From: Opitutaceae bacterium UBA4094 | GTDB lineage: Bacteria; Verrucomicrobiota; Verrucomicrobiia; Opitutales; Opitutaceae | Assembly (NCBI GenBank): GCA_002382525.1 | Contig: DFYA01000105.1 | Span: 820-6,495, forward strand | Direction: 5' to 3' | DNA: 5,676 nucleotides | Part shown: piece after piece, positions 1-5,659 of the stretch | Layout: every line of letters starts with the position of its first letter | How positions within the stretch are numbered: the stretch's first letter is position 1 | The notes under the pieces: model-generated | What the model saw: the letters and a program-made list of their open reading frames with translations, nothing else | Database searches by the model: none | What the model was told of the DNA's origin: nothing | Made by a program: the position numbers and the translations under genes

Positions 1-1932
1 ACCGACGCCGCCGACCCACGCCTCGCCGCCCGTGTCCCGGTTTTCCAAGACGGCATAATCATCTCCAGCCCGCGCGGCGGCGGCACCGCCCTCTTCGACC
101 TGCAATCCGCCGAGGTCCTCAAAGGCCCGCAACCCACCGCCCTCAGTCGCGGCGCACAAAACGGCGCGCTATCCTTCACCAGCAATCCCGCCCGCAACGA
201 CACCTCCGCCGAACTCACCGCCGGCTTTGGTGACAACGCCACGCGCCTCGCCAGCGGGTTTTTCAACGCCTCGCTTCTTCCCGAAAAACTCTTCGTCCGC
301 ACCGCCTTCAGCTTCACGCAAAGCGAAGGCCACGTGACCAACCTCGTGCCCGGCGCCGAGCCGCTTCAAGGCGCCGACACCCGCGCCCTGCGCGCCAGCC
401 TGCGCTGGCAGCCCGCGCCCGACACGACCGCCGACGTCATCATCAACGTCCAGCGTGACACGCCTCCCGGCATCGCCTTCAAAAGCATGGTCATCCCGAC
501 CCGCGGCGACACCGATCCTTATTCCTCCGCCGAACTCAACCGAGGCAACGACCTCGGCATCGAGCGCGACCTCCGTGGCGTCACCGCGCTCGTCCAGCAC
601 CGGCAGAACGCCTCGTGGAAACTCGACTCCGTCAGCGCTTATCGCGAAGTCGATTCGCGCAACGAGTTCGATGCCGATGGCTCCAACCTCTTCCTCTTCG
701 AACTCGGCGAACACACCACCGACCGCCAGCTCAGCCAGGAACTCCGCCTCGCTTACGACGCCGACGGTCCTCTCACCGGCATGCTCGGCGCCGGCGTGCT
801 CTGGTCCAAAGCCCGCCAAGACGTCACCCTCCGCACCGACGAGAACGTCCTCTTCACCGCCTTCACCGGCGCGCCACCTCCCATCCCGCTGCTTCCCTAC
901 TACGAGGAATCGCACAGCAACCAAGCCGAGCTTCTCGCCGGCGACCTCTTCGGGCGGCTCGACTACGCGCTCACCGACAAACTCACGCTCGGCGCCGGCC
1001 TGCGCGCCACCCGTGAACACATCACCTCCGGTTATCGTTCCGACGCCGCTCCCGTCCCCGGCAACCTCGGACCGATCCTCGGCGGCGCGGGCGGTAACAA
1101 CGTCTTTGCGCCCACTCCCGGCACGCTCGAGGCCGACCGCTACCACTCGTCATGGAGCGGACGCCTCGACGCTCGCTACGCCTTCACCCCGCGCCATCAC
1201 GCCTACGCCAACACCGGACGCGGACGCCGCCCGCCCGCCATCCTCTTCGACCAAACGACCTTCGCCCGCCAGGACCTCGCCGAAGAACGCGTCTGGAACC
1301 ACGAGATCGGCTTCAAAGGCGCCACCGCCTCCCGCCGCCTCCGCTACGACGTATCCGTTTTCCACTACAGCTACGACCACTTCCAGACCGAACGCGTCGT
1401 CGCCCCCGGCATCATCGCGCCGGTCAACGGCGGTCGCGCCCGGGGCCAGGGCCTTGAGGCCACGCTCCAAGGTGCGGTCACGTCCCGCCTCTCGGTCTTC
1501 GCCACCTACGGTTTTACCGACGCCGAGTTCGCATCACGCGACGAAGACGGACAACCGCAAGCCTACGCCGGCAACACGTTTCGACTCACGTCCCGCCACG
1601 CCTTTTCGGTCGGCGGCACACTCCTCGTCCCGGCCGGCGACGGTGGCGTCGTGTTCGTCACGCCCGTCGCGCAATATCGCTCGGAGCATTATTTCGAGGA
1701 CGATAACAACGCCTTCGGCGGACGCCTCCGCCAAGGCGGCTACACGCTCCTCAACCTTCGCTTCGGCTACCGTCCGCGCAACGGACGCTGGGAGGTTGTC
1801 GGTTACATCAACAACGTCCTCGACAAAGAATATCTGATCGACGCCGGCAACATCGGCCTCGCCTACGGATTCGCGACCTCTATCCGCGGCGCCCCGCGCA
1901 CCTGCGGCGTGCAGACGACGGTGCGCTTCTGA
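1..1932 (+). CDS. TonB-dependent outer-membrane receptor, 5'-truncated by window edge
   Basis: Outer-membrane beta-barrel receptor of the TonB-dependent family, which takes up siderophores, metals or other scarce ligands using energy from TonB-ExbBD. The frame is open from base 1, and 643 residues are visible before the TGA at 1930-1932; signal peptide, TonB box and the start of the plug are off the left edge. Visible residues 14-60 are the end of the plug: VFQDG (14-18), then FDLQSAEVLKGPQ (32-44), the family's 'lfDlerIEVLrGPq' motif. The usual GGaInI that follows is replaced by NGALSF. The rest reads as alternating amphipathic strands, including RQLSQELRLA, and ends with NNVLDKEY (604-611) and a terminal TTVRF, the aromatic C-terminus used for barrel assembly. 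It is convergent with the HNH gene, so it is not part of the urease operon. The ligand cannot be told; iron complexes are the default, and nickel is only a speculation from the neighbourhood. Confidence 0.93.
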   Translation, partial: TDAADPRLAARVPVFQDGIIISSPRGGGTALFDLQSAEVLKGPQPTALSRGAQNGALSFTSNPARNDTSAELTAGFGDNATRLASGFFNASLLPEKLFVRTAFSFTQSEGHVTNLVPGAEPLQGADTRALRASLRWQPAPDTTADVIINVQRDTPPGIAFKSMVIPTRGDTDPYSSAELNRGNDLGIERDLRGVTALVQHRQNASWKLDSVSAYREVDSRNEFDADGSNLFLFELGEHTTDRQLSQELRLAYDADGPLTGMLGAGVLWSKARQDVTLRTDENVLFTAFTGAPPPIPLLPYYEESHSNQAELLAGDLFGRLDYALTDKLTLGAGLRATREHITSGYRSDAAPVPGNLGPILGGAGGNNVFAPTPGTLEADRYHSSWSGRLDARYAFTPRHHAYANTGRGRRPPAILFDQTTFARQDLAEERVWNHEIGFKGATASRRLRYDVSVFHYSYDHFQTERVVAPGIIAPVNGGRARGQGLEATLQGAVTSRLSVFATYGFTDAEFASRDEDGQPQAYAGNTFRLTSRHAFSVGGTLLVPAGDGGVVFVTPVAQYRSEHYFEDDNNAFGGRLRQGGYTLLNLRFGYRPRNGRWEVVGYINNVLDKEYLIDAGNIGLAYGFATSIRGAPRTCGVQTTVRF

Positions 1933-1941
1933 GATCGACGC

Positions 1942-1998
1942 GGGAAGCGAGCTTGCTCGCGACGTTCGCCTGCCGAATCGCGAGCCAGCTCGCTTCCC
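1942..1998. repeat. Paired inverted hairpin element (REP/BIME-like) between convergent genes
   Basis: Two 21-nt arms, 1942-1962 and 1978-1998, are inverted copies matching at 20 of 21 positions, with a 15-nt spacer. Each arm also folds alone: GCGAGC (1947-1952) with GCTCGC (1955-1960) around TT, and GCGAGC (1980-1985) with GCTCGC (1988-1993) around CA. The one arm-to-arm difference lies in that nominal loop. The outer foot reads GAAGCG, close to the GGAGCG and GTAGCG feet of the other two elements. It fills most of the 69-nt gap between two convergent stop codons, so it may stop transcription or protect 3' ends in both directions. There is no T-run, so a classical intrinsic terminator is not supported. 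Confidence 0.8.
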
Positions 1999-2001
1999 AC
2001 A

Positions 2002-2619
2002 TCAGTCCTCCAGCTCCACGTTCCAGTAGGCCAGATCGAGGAAGTCCTTCCAGCGCTCGCGCTCCTTGTTGCCGAGCACCAGCGAGATCACCGGCCGCCA
2101 CTTCGGTCGCACCGGCTTTTGAATGAGCCGCATGTTGGCCTGATGCGGGAGCCGGTTGGCCTTTTTCGAGTTACACCGGATGCACGAGCACACGATGTTT
2201 TCCCAGGTCGTCTTGCCGCCATGATCACGCGGAATCACATGATCGAGGTTCAACTCCTCGCGCTTGAAGATGCGTCCGCAATACTGACACGTCTCCTTGT
2301 CGCGCTCGAAGACGTTGTTTCGCGTGAGCTTCAGCTCCTTGCTCGGCAACCGGTCAAAGTGCGCCAACAGAATCACGCGCGGCAACCGGATCGTCGTGCG
2401 CGGCGTGTGCACCTGATCCAGAACCTCCAGCGGCGGATTGCTCTGCGAGAAATCCACCCAGTCCATCAGATTAAAAACCCGGAAGTCGTCTTGGTGGTGA
2501 TGCACCACGCTCGCGTGACCTCTCGACAACAAACCAAAGGCGCGTTTCGCGCCGATCACATTCACCGCCTGCCACAGGCGATTGAGGACCAACACCGGTT
2601 GATCAAGCACAGCCTCCAT
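2002..2619 (-). CDS. HNH endonuclease family protein
   Basis: A 205-residue protein with a zinc-ribbon-type HNH nuclease domain in its middle. The motifs are CQYC (Cys111, Cys114), LDHVIP with Asp126-His127 as the probable catalytic/metal pair, GGKTTWENIV (134-143) with Asn141 as the central N of HNH, and CIRCN (Cys146, Cys149), which completes the zinc site. The N-terminal ~100 residues (start MEAVLDQPVLVLNRLWQAVN) are the conserved leader found in this widespread single-domain HNH group. Family knowledge says HNH domains cut or nick DNA; the cellular role of this group is not settled, and no methylase, phage or toxin partner is visible. The ATG at 2619 is the only usable start: an in-frame TGA lies at 2658-2656 with no ATG/GTG between. 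No clear ribosome-binding site precedes it. The gene is flanked on both sides by paired-hairpin elements. Confidence 0.9.
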   Translation of the reverse strand: MEAVLDQPVLVLNRLWQAVNVIGAKRAFGLLSRGHASVVHHHQDDFRVFNLMDWVDFSQSNPPLEVLDQVHTPRTTIRLPRVILLAHFDRLPSKELKLTRNNVFERDKETCQYCGRIFKREELNLDHVIPRDHGGKTTWENIVCSCIRCNSKKANRLPHQANMRLIQKPVRPKWRPVISLVLGNKERERWKDFLDLAYWNVELED

Positions 2620-2630
2620 ATGGGCTCTGA

Positions 2631-2659
2631 CGAGTAGTTCCCGCGTGGAGACGTGTCAA
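2631..2659 (-). promoter_or_regulatory. Weak promoter candidate for the HNH gene
   Basis: On the minus strand a perfect TTGACA (2659-2654) is followed after 17 nt by TACTCG (2636-2631), 12 nt before the HNH ATG. The -35 box and spacing match sigma-70 promoters, but the -10 box keeps only the first two consensus bases, and the leader would be very short. This could be chance; the HNH gene might instead be read through from ureD. Confidence 0.2.
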
Positions 2660-2714
2660 GGAACCGCACCGTGAACTTCCGGTGACGGAAGGTAATATCA
2701 AGAGATTCTCGGCA

Positions 2715-2809
2715 GGAGCGGCGGTTTCCAACCGCCGACCATCCGCACGCATCGTGTGCGAGACACCGCAATTCTTCGGACGCATTCGGCAGTTGAAAAC
2801 TGCCGCTCC
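2715..2809. repeat. Paired inverted hairpin element (REP/BIME-like) between ureD and the HNH gene
   Basis: The left unit has foot GGAG (2715-2718) followed by an 8-bp stem CGGCGGTT/AACCGCCG (2719-2726 with 2730-2737) around TCC. The right unit is inverted: stem CGGCAGTT/AACTGCCG (2787-2794 with 2798-2805) around GAA, then CTCC (2806-2809), the complement of the GGAG foot. After inverting one arm, the 23-nt units differ at three positions: one loop base and one stem base pair changed on both sides (G:C to A:T). A small extra hairpin, CGCAC/GTGCG (2744-2748 with 2756-2760), sits in the spacer. The element lies in the 209-nt gap after the ureD stop and upstream of the HNH start. It could end or stabilise the urease transcript; no T-run is seen. 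Confidence 0.8.
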
Positions 2810-2828
2810 GGCCCGACCCGATTACAGC

Positions 2829-3659
2829 TCACAATTTCCGCGCATCACACGCCAGATGCGGACACACCCCGATCAGCGCCCGACGAATCGAACCCAACGT
2901 CTGCTTCAGCTTCACGCCGTCACTTGCGACGAACTTGATGCTCCATCCGCCGCCCAGCCGCAGCTGACTCGCCCCGATCCACACCCCATCCGCCTGCAAC
3001 GCGTGCAACGAATCCCGCCATGCTGGGGACGTCTCCGCACCGAGCCCCGGAGCAATCACCACCACGTTGCCAAAACAGGCCCCCTCTCCCGCCCCGGCCA
3101 GCGCGGCGAGCGAGCGTAGCCCCGCGCCATCCTGTTCGAACCGTTCGTGCAACAACCGCTCGCCTCCGCGCCGCACGGCGAGTTCCAGCACGAGCTTCTT
3201 CCATTCCCAAGCCTCGCCGTGCGCCACGCGCCCCGGCAGTAGCAGGTCCGCATAGAACGCCGCTCCGTCCGCCGCCACGGTCAAATTGGTGCGTTGATGA
3301 AACACACTCCCGCGATGCGGCACCAGCGGCTCGGGCAACACCTCCAGCCATCCGCCGCTTTCGACCGTAAAGCGCTGCGAACTGCTGGCCTCGCCCTGGC
3401 GCATCTTGAACACCCGGCTTGCGCTCGGTGTCGTAAGCAGCACCGCCGCGCCCGGCGCGACTTCGACCGCCGATTCGAGGCGGTCGCCCGACAGGATCCC
3501 CGCCGTCGGATTAACGACCTGCACCAACAGCGTGCGCGTATCCGCTTCCCAATACGGTTTGCTCACATGAAAGGGCGCACGGAATGACTGTGCGCCGATC
3601 GCGGTGCGCCCGTCGTCCCGCGCTTCCGCTCGCAAAAAGAGCTGTCCGTGAAAATCCAT
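2829..3659 (-). CDS. ureD: Urease accessory protein UreD (UreH)
   Basis: A 276-residue urease accessory protein, the usual length for the family. UreD binds apo-urease directly and, with UreF and UreG, forms the complex that loads nickel into the active site in the cytoplasm. Recognisable family blocks, in order, are NPTAGILSGDRLE (50-62, the counterpart of the common 'HPPGGVVGGDRL'), LLTTPSASRVFKM (74-86), WLEVLPEPLVPHRGSVFHQ (104-122) and LPGRVAHGEAWEW (141-153). It is the last gene of the ureE-F-G-D order. ATG at 3659 is the start: upstream in frame only 10 codons (none ATG, GTG or TTG) separate it from the ureG TGA, and the next Met is residue 86. No Shine-Dalgarno sequence precedes it; the bases at -8 and beyond belong to the palindrome at 3667-3724, suggesting the element displaced or replaced the native leader. 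Confidence 0.93.
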   Translation of the reverse strand: MDFHGQLFLRAEARDDGRTAIGAQSFRAPFHVSKPYWEADTRTLLVQVVNPTAGILSGDRLESAVEVAPGAAVLLTTPSASRVFKMRQGEASSSQRFTVESGGWLEVLPEPLVPHRGSVFHQRTNLTVAADGAAFYADLLLPGRVAHGEAWEWKKLVLELAVRRGGERLLHERFEQDGAGLRSLAALAGAGEGACFGNVVVIAPGLGAETSPAWRDSLHALQADGVWIGASQLRLGGGWSIKFVASDGVKLKQTLGSIRRALIGVCPHLACDARKL

Positions 3660-3666
3660 GGTGAAA

Positions 3667-3724
3667 GTAGCGCAGGCTTCCAGCCTGCATCAGTTCGCCG
3701 GAGCAGGCTGGAAGCCTGCGCTAC
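3667..3724. repeat. Perfect paired inverted hairpin element (REP/BIME-like) straddling the ureG 3' end
   Basis: Two 22-nt arms (3667-3688 and 3703-3724) are perfect inverted copies separated by 14 nt. Each has foot GTAG (3667-3670, complement CTAC at 3721-3724), one C, then a 7-bp stem GCAGGCT/AGCCTGC around TCC (3672-3688 and, inverted, 3703-3719). A GTAG foot beside a small hairpin is the hallmark of REP elements recognised by RAYT transposases, and two in inverse orientation make a BIME. The right arm and part of the spacer are translated as the UreG C-terminus; the left arm lies in the 30-nt gap before ureD. No transposase is present in the window. Confidence 0.88.
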
Positions 3725-4334
3725 CCTTCCGTGCGAAGAGCACCTCGCGTTCGATCCACGCGATCACCGCATCGAGGTTGTGCTCGCGCTTCAGGTCGCA
3801 GAACAAAAACAGTTTCGCGCCGCGCTGCACTTTCGCATCGCGGTCCATCACGCCCAAGTCGGCGCCGACGAGCGGAGCGAGATCGATTTTATTGATGATG
3901 AGCAGATCGCTGTGACGGATCGCCGGGCCGCCTTTGCGAGGGATCTTGTCCCCTTCGGCGACATCGATCACGTAGATGAATTGATCGACCAGCTCCGGCG
4001 AGAAGGTCGCCGTGAGATTGTCTCCGCCGCTCTCCACGAGGACGAGATCGAGGTCGGCGAACTTCGCTTCCAACGCGCGGCACGCCTGCTCGTTCATCGT
4101 GGTGTCGTCGCGGATCGCGGTATGCGGACACCCGCCGGTCTCCACGCCAGCGATACGTTCGGGATCGAGCGCGCTGTGCGTGACGAGGAACTGGGCGTCC
4201 TCCGAGCAGTAAATGTCGTTGGTCACGACCGCCATCGAGTAGCGCGCGCGCAGCCGCTGGCAGAGTTTGAGACAAAGCATCGTCTTGCCGGAACCAACCG
4301 GACCACCGATGCCGATACGAGGAGGACGAATCAT
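3690..4334 (-). CDS. ureG: Urease accessory GTPase UreG
   Basis: A SIMIBI-class GTPase of 214 residues whose GTP hydrolysis drives nickel transfer into apo-urease. All hallmarks are present: P-loop GGPVGSGKT (10-18), VTNDIYCSEDAQFL (37-50), VETGGCPHTAIRDD (64-77) with the nickel-binding Cys69-Pro-His71, ESGGDNLTATF (101-111), and NKIDLAP (148-154), the guanine-specificity motif. It takes Ni from UreE and works with UreF and UreD. The conserved fold ends about IEREVLFARK (194-203). Residues 204-214 (GSAGFQPAPAN) and the TGA come from the inverted repeat at 3667-3724 and are not expected in the family. ATG at 4334 gives the exact conserved N-terminus, but no Shine-Dalgarno sequence is visible before it; the 163-nt gap to ureF carries another inverted-repeat element. 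Confidence 0.96.
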   Translation of the reverse strand: MIRPPRIGIGGPVGSGKTMLCLKLCQRLRARYSMAVVTNDIYCSEDAQFLVTHSALDPERIAGVETGGCPHTAIRDDTTMNEQACRALEAKFADLDLVLVESGGDNLTATFSPELVDQFIYVIDVAEGDKIPRKGGPAIRHSDLLIINKIDLAPLVGADLGVMDRDAKVQRGAKLFLFCDLKREHNLDAVIAWIEREVLFARKGSAGFQPAPAN

Positions 4335-4355
4335 AATAGAAAAGTCAGATTTGGT

Positions 4356-4473
4356 TCACAGAGCGCACAGAGTTCCAATCCGGAGTCCACAGAGTAAGGC
4401 ACAAACAAAAGAGCATCCCTCATTTTACGGACGGCTCTCCCAGAACTCTTTCCGGGCTCTGTGTTCTCTGTGA
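4356..4473. repeat. CACAGAG-type inverted-repeat element between ureF and ureG
   Basis: Arms 4356-4372 and 4457-4473 (17 nt each) are inverted copies matching at 15 of 17 positions; the mismatches are the two central bases. Each arm itself holds two CACAGAG-like heptamers (CACAGAG then CACAGAG again after two bases on the left; CTCTGTG twice on the right), and a further CCACAGAG occurs at 4388-4395. The 84-nt interior is less GC-rich than the neighbouring genes. It occupies most of the 163-nt ureF-ureG gap, which is large for this otherwise tight cluster. It is built differently from the three GNAGCG elements. It could be a small non-autonomous mobile unit or an mRNA processing site. Confidence 0.65.
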
Positions 4474-4497
4474 CACAAAATGGAGTTCATTCATGTT

Positions 4498-5232
4498 TCA
4501 GGAAATAAACATCCGGCCGTCGGCCGTTTCGTGCCTCGCCGCAGCGATGTCGAGCCACGGGTTGAACCAGCCGATTTCCGCCATCGGCACCTCGCGTGCG
4601 GCGGCGATGATGTCCGGAGCGCGGGCCAGCGCCTCGGTGAGCAATGACTGCGAGGCATTTTGGCCGATGCGCATGATCTTCATCGAGGCGGCCAACAACC
4701 CACCAAGCGTCGAATACGTTACACCCGCGAGGACCGCATTGAGCGGTGCGCCGAGCACCCGCCCCTCCAACGCGGCCGAGATTGCCGCTGAAAACGGCCA
4801 CGCGCCTGCCGTCGCACGTTCGAGATACTCCGTCGCCAACGAATGCGTGTGCAACGTCGCCGCCAACTCCGCGCGCTGACGCCCGATGTTCTCCGTCGCC
4901 GTTCGCGCCTCCTTCGCGCTTTTCAACGCATGCGAAAGCACGCACAACTCGCCCACCTTCGTCCAGTCGGGACCTGCGGGATCGAGTGCCGCATACGCGT
5001 GGGCGGCGAGAGGGAGTTCGGCCTTACGCAGCGCGGGCAAGACCGAGAGAAAGATGAATTCACGGAGGGTCGCGCGGTCGCGCACCATCCCCGCCTGCAC
5101 GAGGCCTTCGAGTCCGAAGGAGTGTGCATAGGCGCCCGTCGGGTAATACGAGTCGCCGGCCTGCAGCAGGCCCAACAGCCAACGCGCGTCAGTGTTTGTG
5201 GCTCGGTCCGAGTTCATCGACAAGAGGAGCAC
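4498..5232 (-). CDS. ureF: Urease accessory protein UreF
   Basis: An all-helical urease accessory protein of 244 residues, within the normal family range. UreF bridges UreD and UreG on apo-urease and controls GTPase-coupled nickel loading. Family blocks are WLLGLLQAGDSYYPTGAYAHSFGLEGLVQ (split here as residues 18-27 and 28-46; the usual form is 'LPvGgFahSnGLE'), TYSTLGG (172-178) and the highly conserved end NPWLDIAAARHE (224-235) followed by MFIS. The start is a GTG at 5232, preceded at 5-nt spacing by GGAG (5241-5238). The ATG five codons later (5217) has no such site, so GTG is preferred. It overlaps the end of ureE by 44 nt, implying translational coupling. A 163-nt gap follows before ureG. 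Confidence 0.95.
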   Translation of the reverse strand: MLLLSMNSDRATNTDARWLLGLLQAGDSYYPTGAYAHSFGLEGLVQAGMVRDRATLREFIFLSVLPALRKAELPLAAHAYAALDPAGPDWTKVGELCVLSHALKSAKEARTATENIGRQRAELAATLHTHSLATEYLERATAGAWPFSAAISAALEGRVLGAPLNAVLAGVTYSTLGGLLAASMKIMRIGQNASQSLLTEALARAPDIIAAAREVPMAEIGWFNPWLDIAAARHETADGRMFIS

Positions 5233-5659
5233 TCACGCTCCGTTTAAAACGGCCCGGACGAAACACCGCCATCGTCGGCGTATAAGAAATCTGAATACGA
5301 TCAAACAACCGTCGCGCCGCCGGTTCGTCGGGCGTGAGCAGGCGATGCGCCTCCGACGAAAACTCCAGGTGCAGGTTGCCCACCGCCCAGCCGATCCCGG
5401 CGGTGGCGGATGCAGGCAGCTCGCCAATCAGCACCTCCAGCACCGGCTCAGGTTCCTGCACGATGACGTAGCGCGCGGTGCCCGTCTGGTAAAACGTGTC
5501 GCCGTGTTTGAGCGGCGCGGACAACTCAAAACCAAACTCCACGCTGTCCGCCGCCACCCCACGCCAGAGGCGTTTCATCAACGTCCTTCGCTCGGTGCGC
5601 AGTTCCACCACCGGCGAATCGGCGGAAAACAGCTCCAACGGGGCGGATATCAAAATCAT
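5189..5659 (-). CDS. ureE: Urease accessory protein UreE (nickel metallochaperone)
   Basis: A 156-residue urease metallochaperone that delivers nickel to UreG. The N-terminal peptide-binding domain shows VEFGFELSAPLKHGD (40-54), close to the family's 'FgFdL...pl.dGD'. The C-terminal metal-binding domain carries GWAVGNLHLEF (90-100); His97 of GNLH aligns with the conserved interface histidine of the usual GNRH motif. It lacks the long His-rich tail of Klebsiella-type UreE and ends only in SHKH, so extra nickel storage looks minimal. ATG at 5659 is the first start; only 17 nt lie upstream in the window and show no Shine-Dalgarno sequence, so an earlier start beyond the edge is possible. It is the first accessory gene of the cluster here and overlaps ureF by 44 nt. 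The sequence is divergent, but the position next to ureF-G-D supports the call. Confidence 0.88.
   Translation of the reverse strand: MILISAPLELFSADSPVVELRTERRTLMKRLWRGVAADSVEFGFELSAPLKHGDTFYQTGTARYVIVQEPEPVLEVLIGELPASATAGIGWAVGNLHLEFSSEAHRLLTPDEPAARRLFDRIQISYTPTMAVFRPGRFKRSVSAPLVDELGPSHKH
5238..5241 (-). promoter_or_regulatory. Ribosome-binding site deciding the ureF GTG start
   Basis: GGAG on the minus strand lies 5 nt before the GTG at 5232 and inside the ureE coding region. It is the only clear Shine-Dalgarno match among the four urease accessory genes, and it favours GTG at 5232 over ATG at 5217. Confidence 0.6.

Noticed and set aside
169..1146. Long minus-strand open frame opposite the receptor gene (325 codons)
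   Set aside because: Its product is a low-complexity Gly/Ala/Val/Glu string, as expected when a GC-rich gene with G/C third positions is read in antisense. The plus-strand frame has clear receptor motifs.
455..1837. Second long plus-strand open frame (460 codons) inside the receptor gene
   Set aside because: Its Ser/Pro/Thr/Arg-rich translation has no domain and is an out-of-frame reading of the receptor.
1942..1998. Intrinsic (rho-independent) bidirectional terminator
   Set aside because: The stem is strong and well placed between convergent genes, but there is no T-run on either strand, so only a generic hairpin role can be claimed.
2119..2637. Plus-strand frame opposite the HNH gene
   Set aside because: The minus strand encodes a complete HNH motif set over the same bases; this is its antisense shadow.
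2562..2785. Small minus-strand frames over the gap between ureD and the HNH gene
   Set aside because: They are translations of the inverted-repeat element and its flanks, with no initiation site or domain.
3667..3724. CRISPR repeat or IS terminal inverted repeats
   Set aside because: There is one inverted pair, not direct repeats with spacers, and the 14-nt interior cannot hold a transposase.
3648..4397. Plus-strand frame of 249 codons opposite ureG
   Set aside because: UreG on the minus strand is unmistakable. The AGFQPA peptide at the start of this frame only reflects translation of the repeat.
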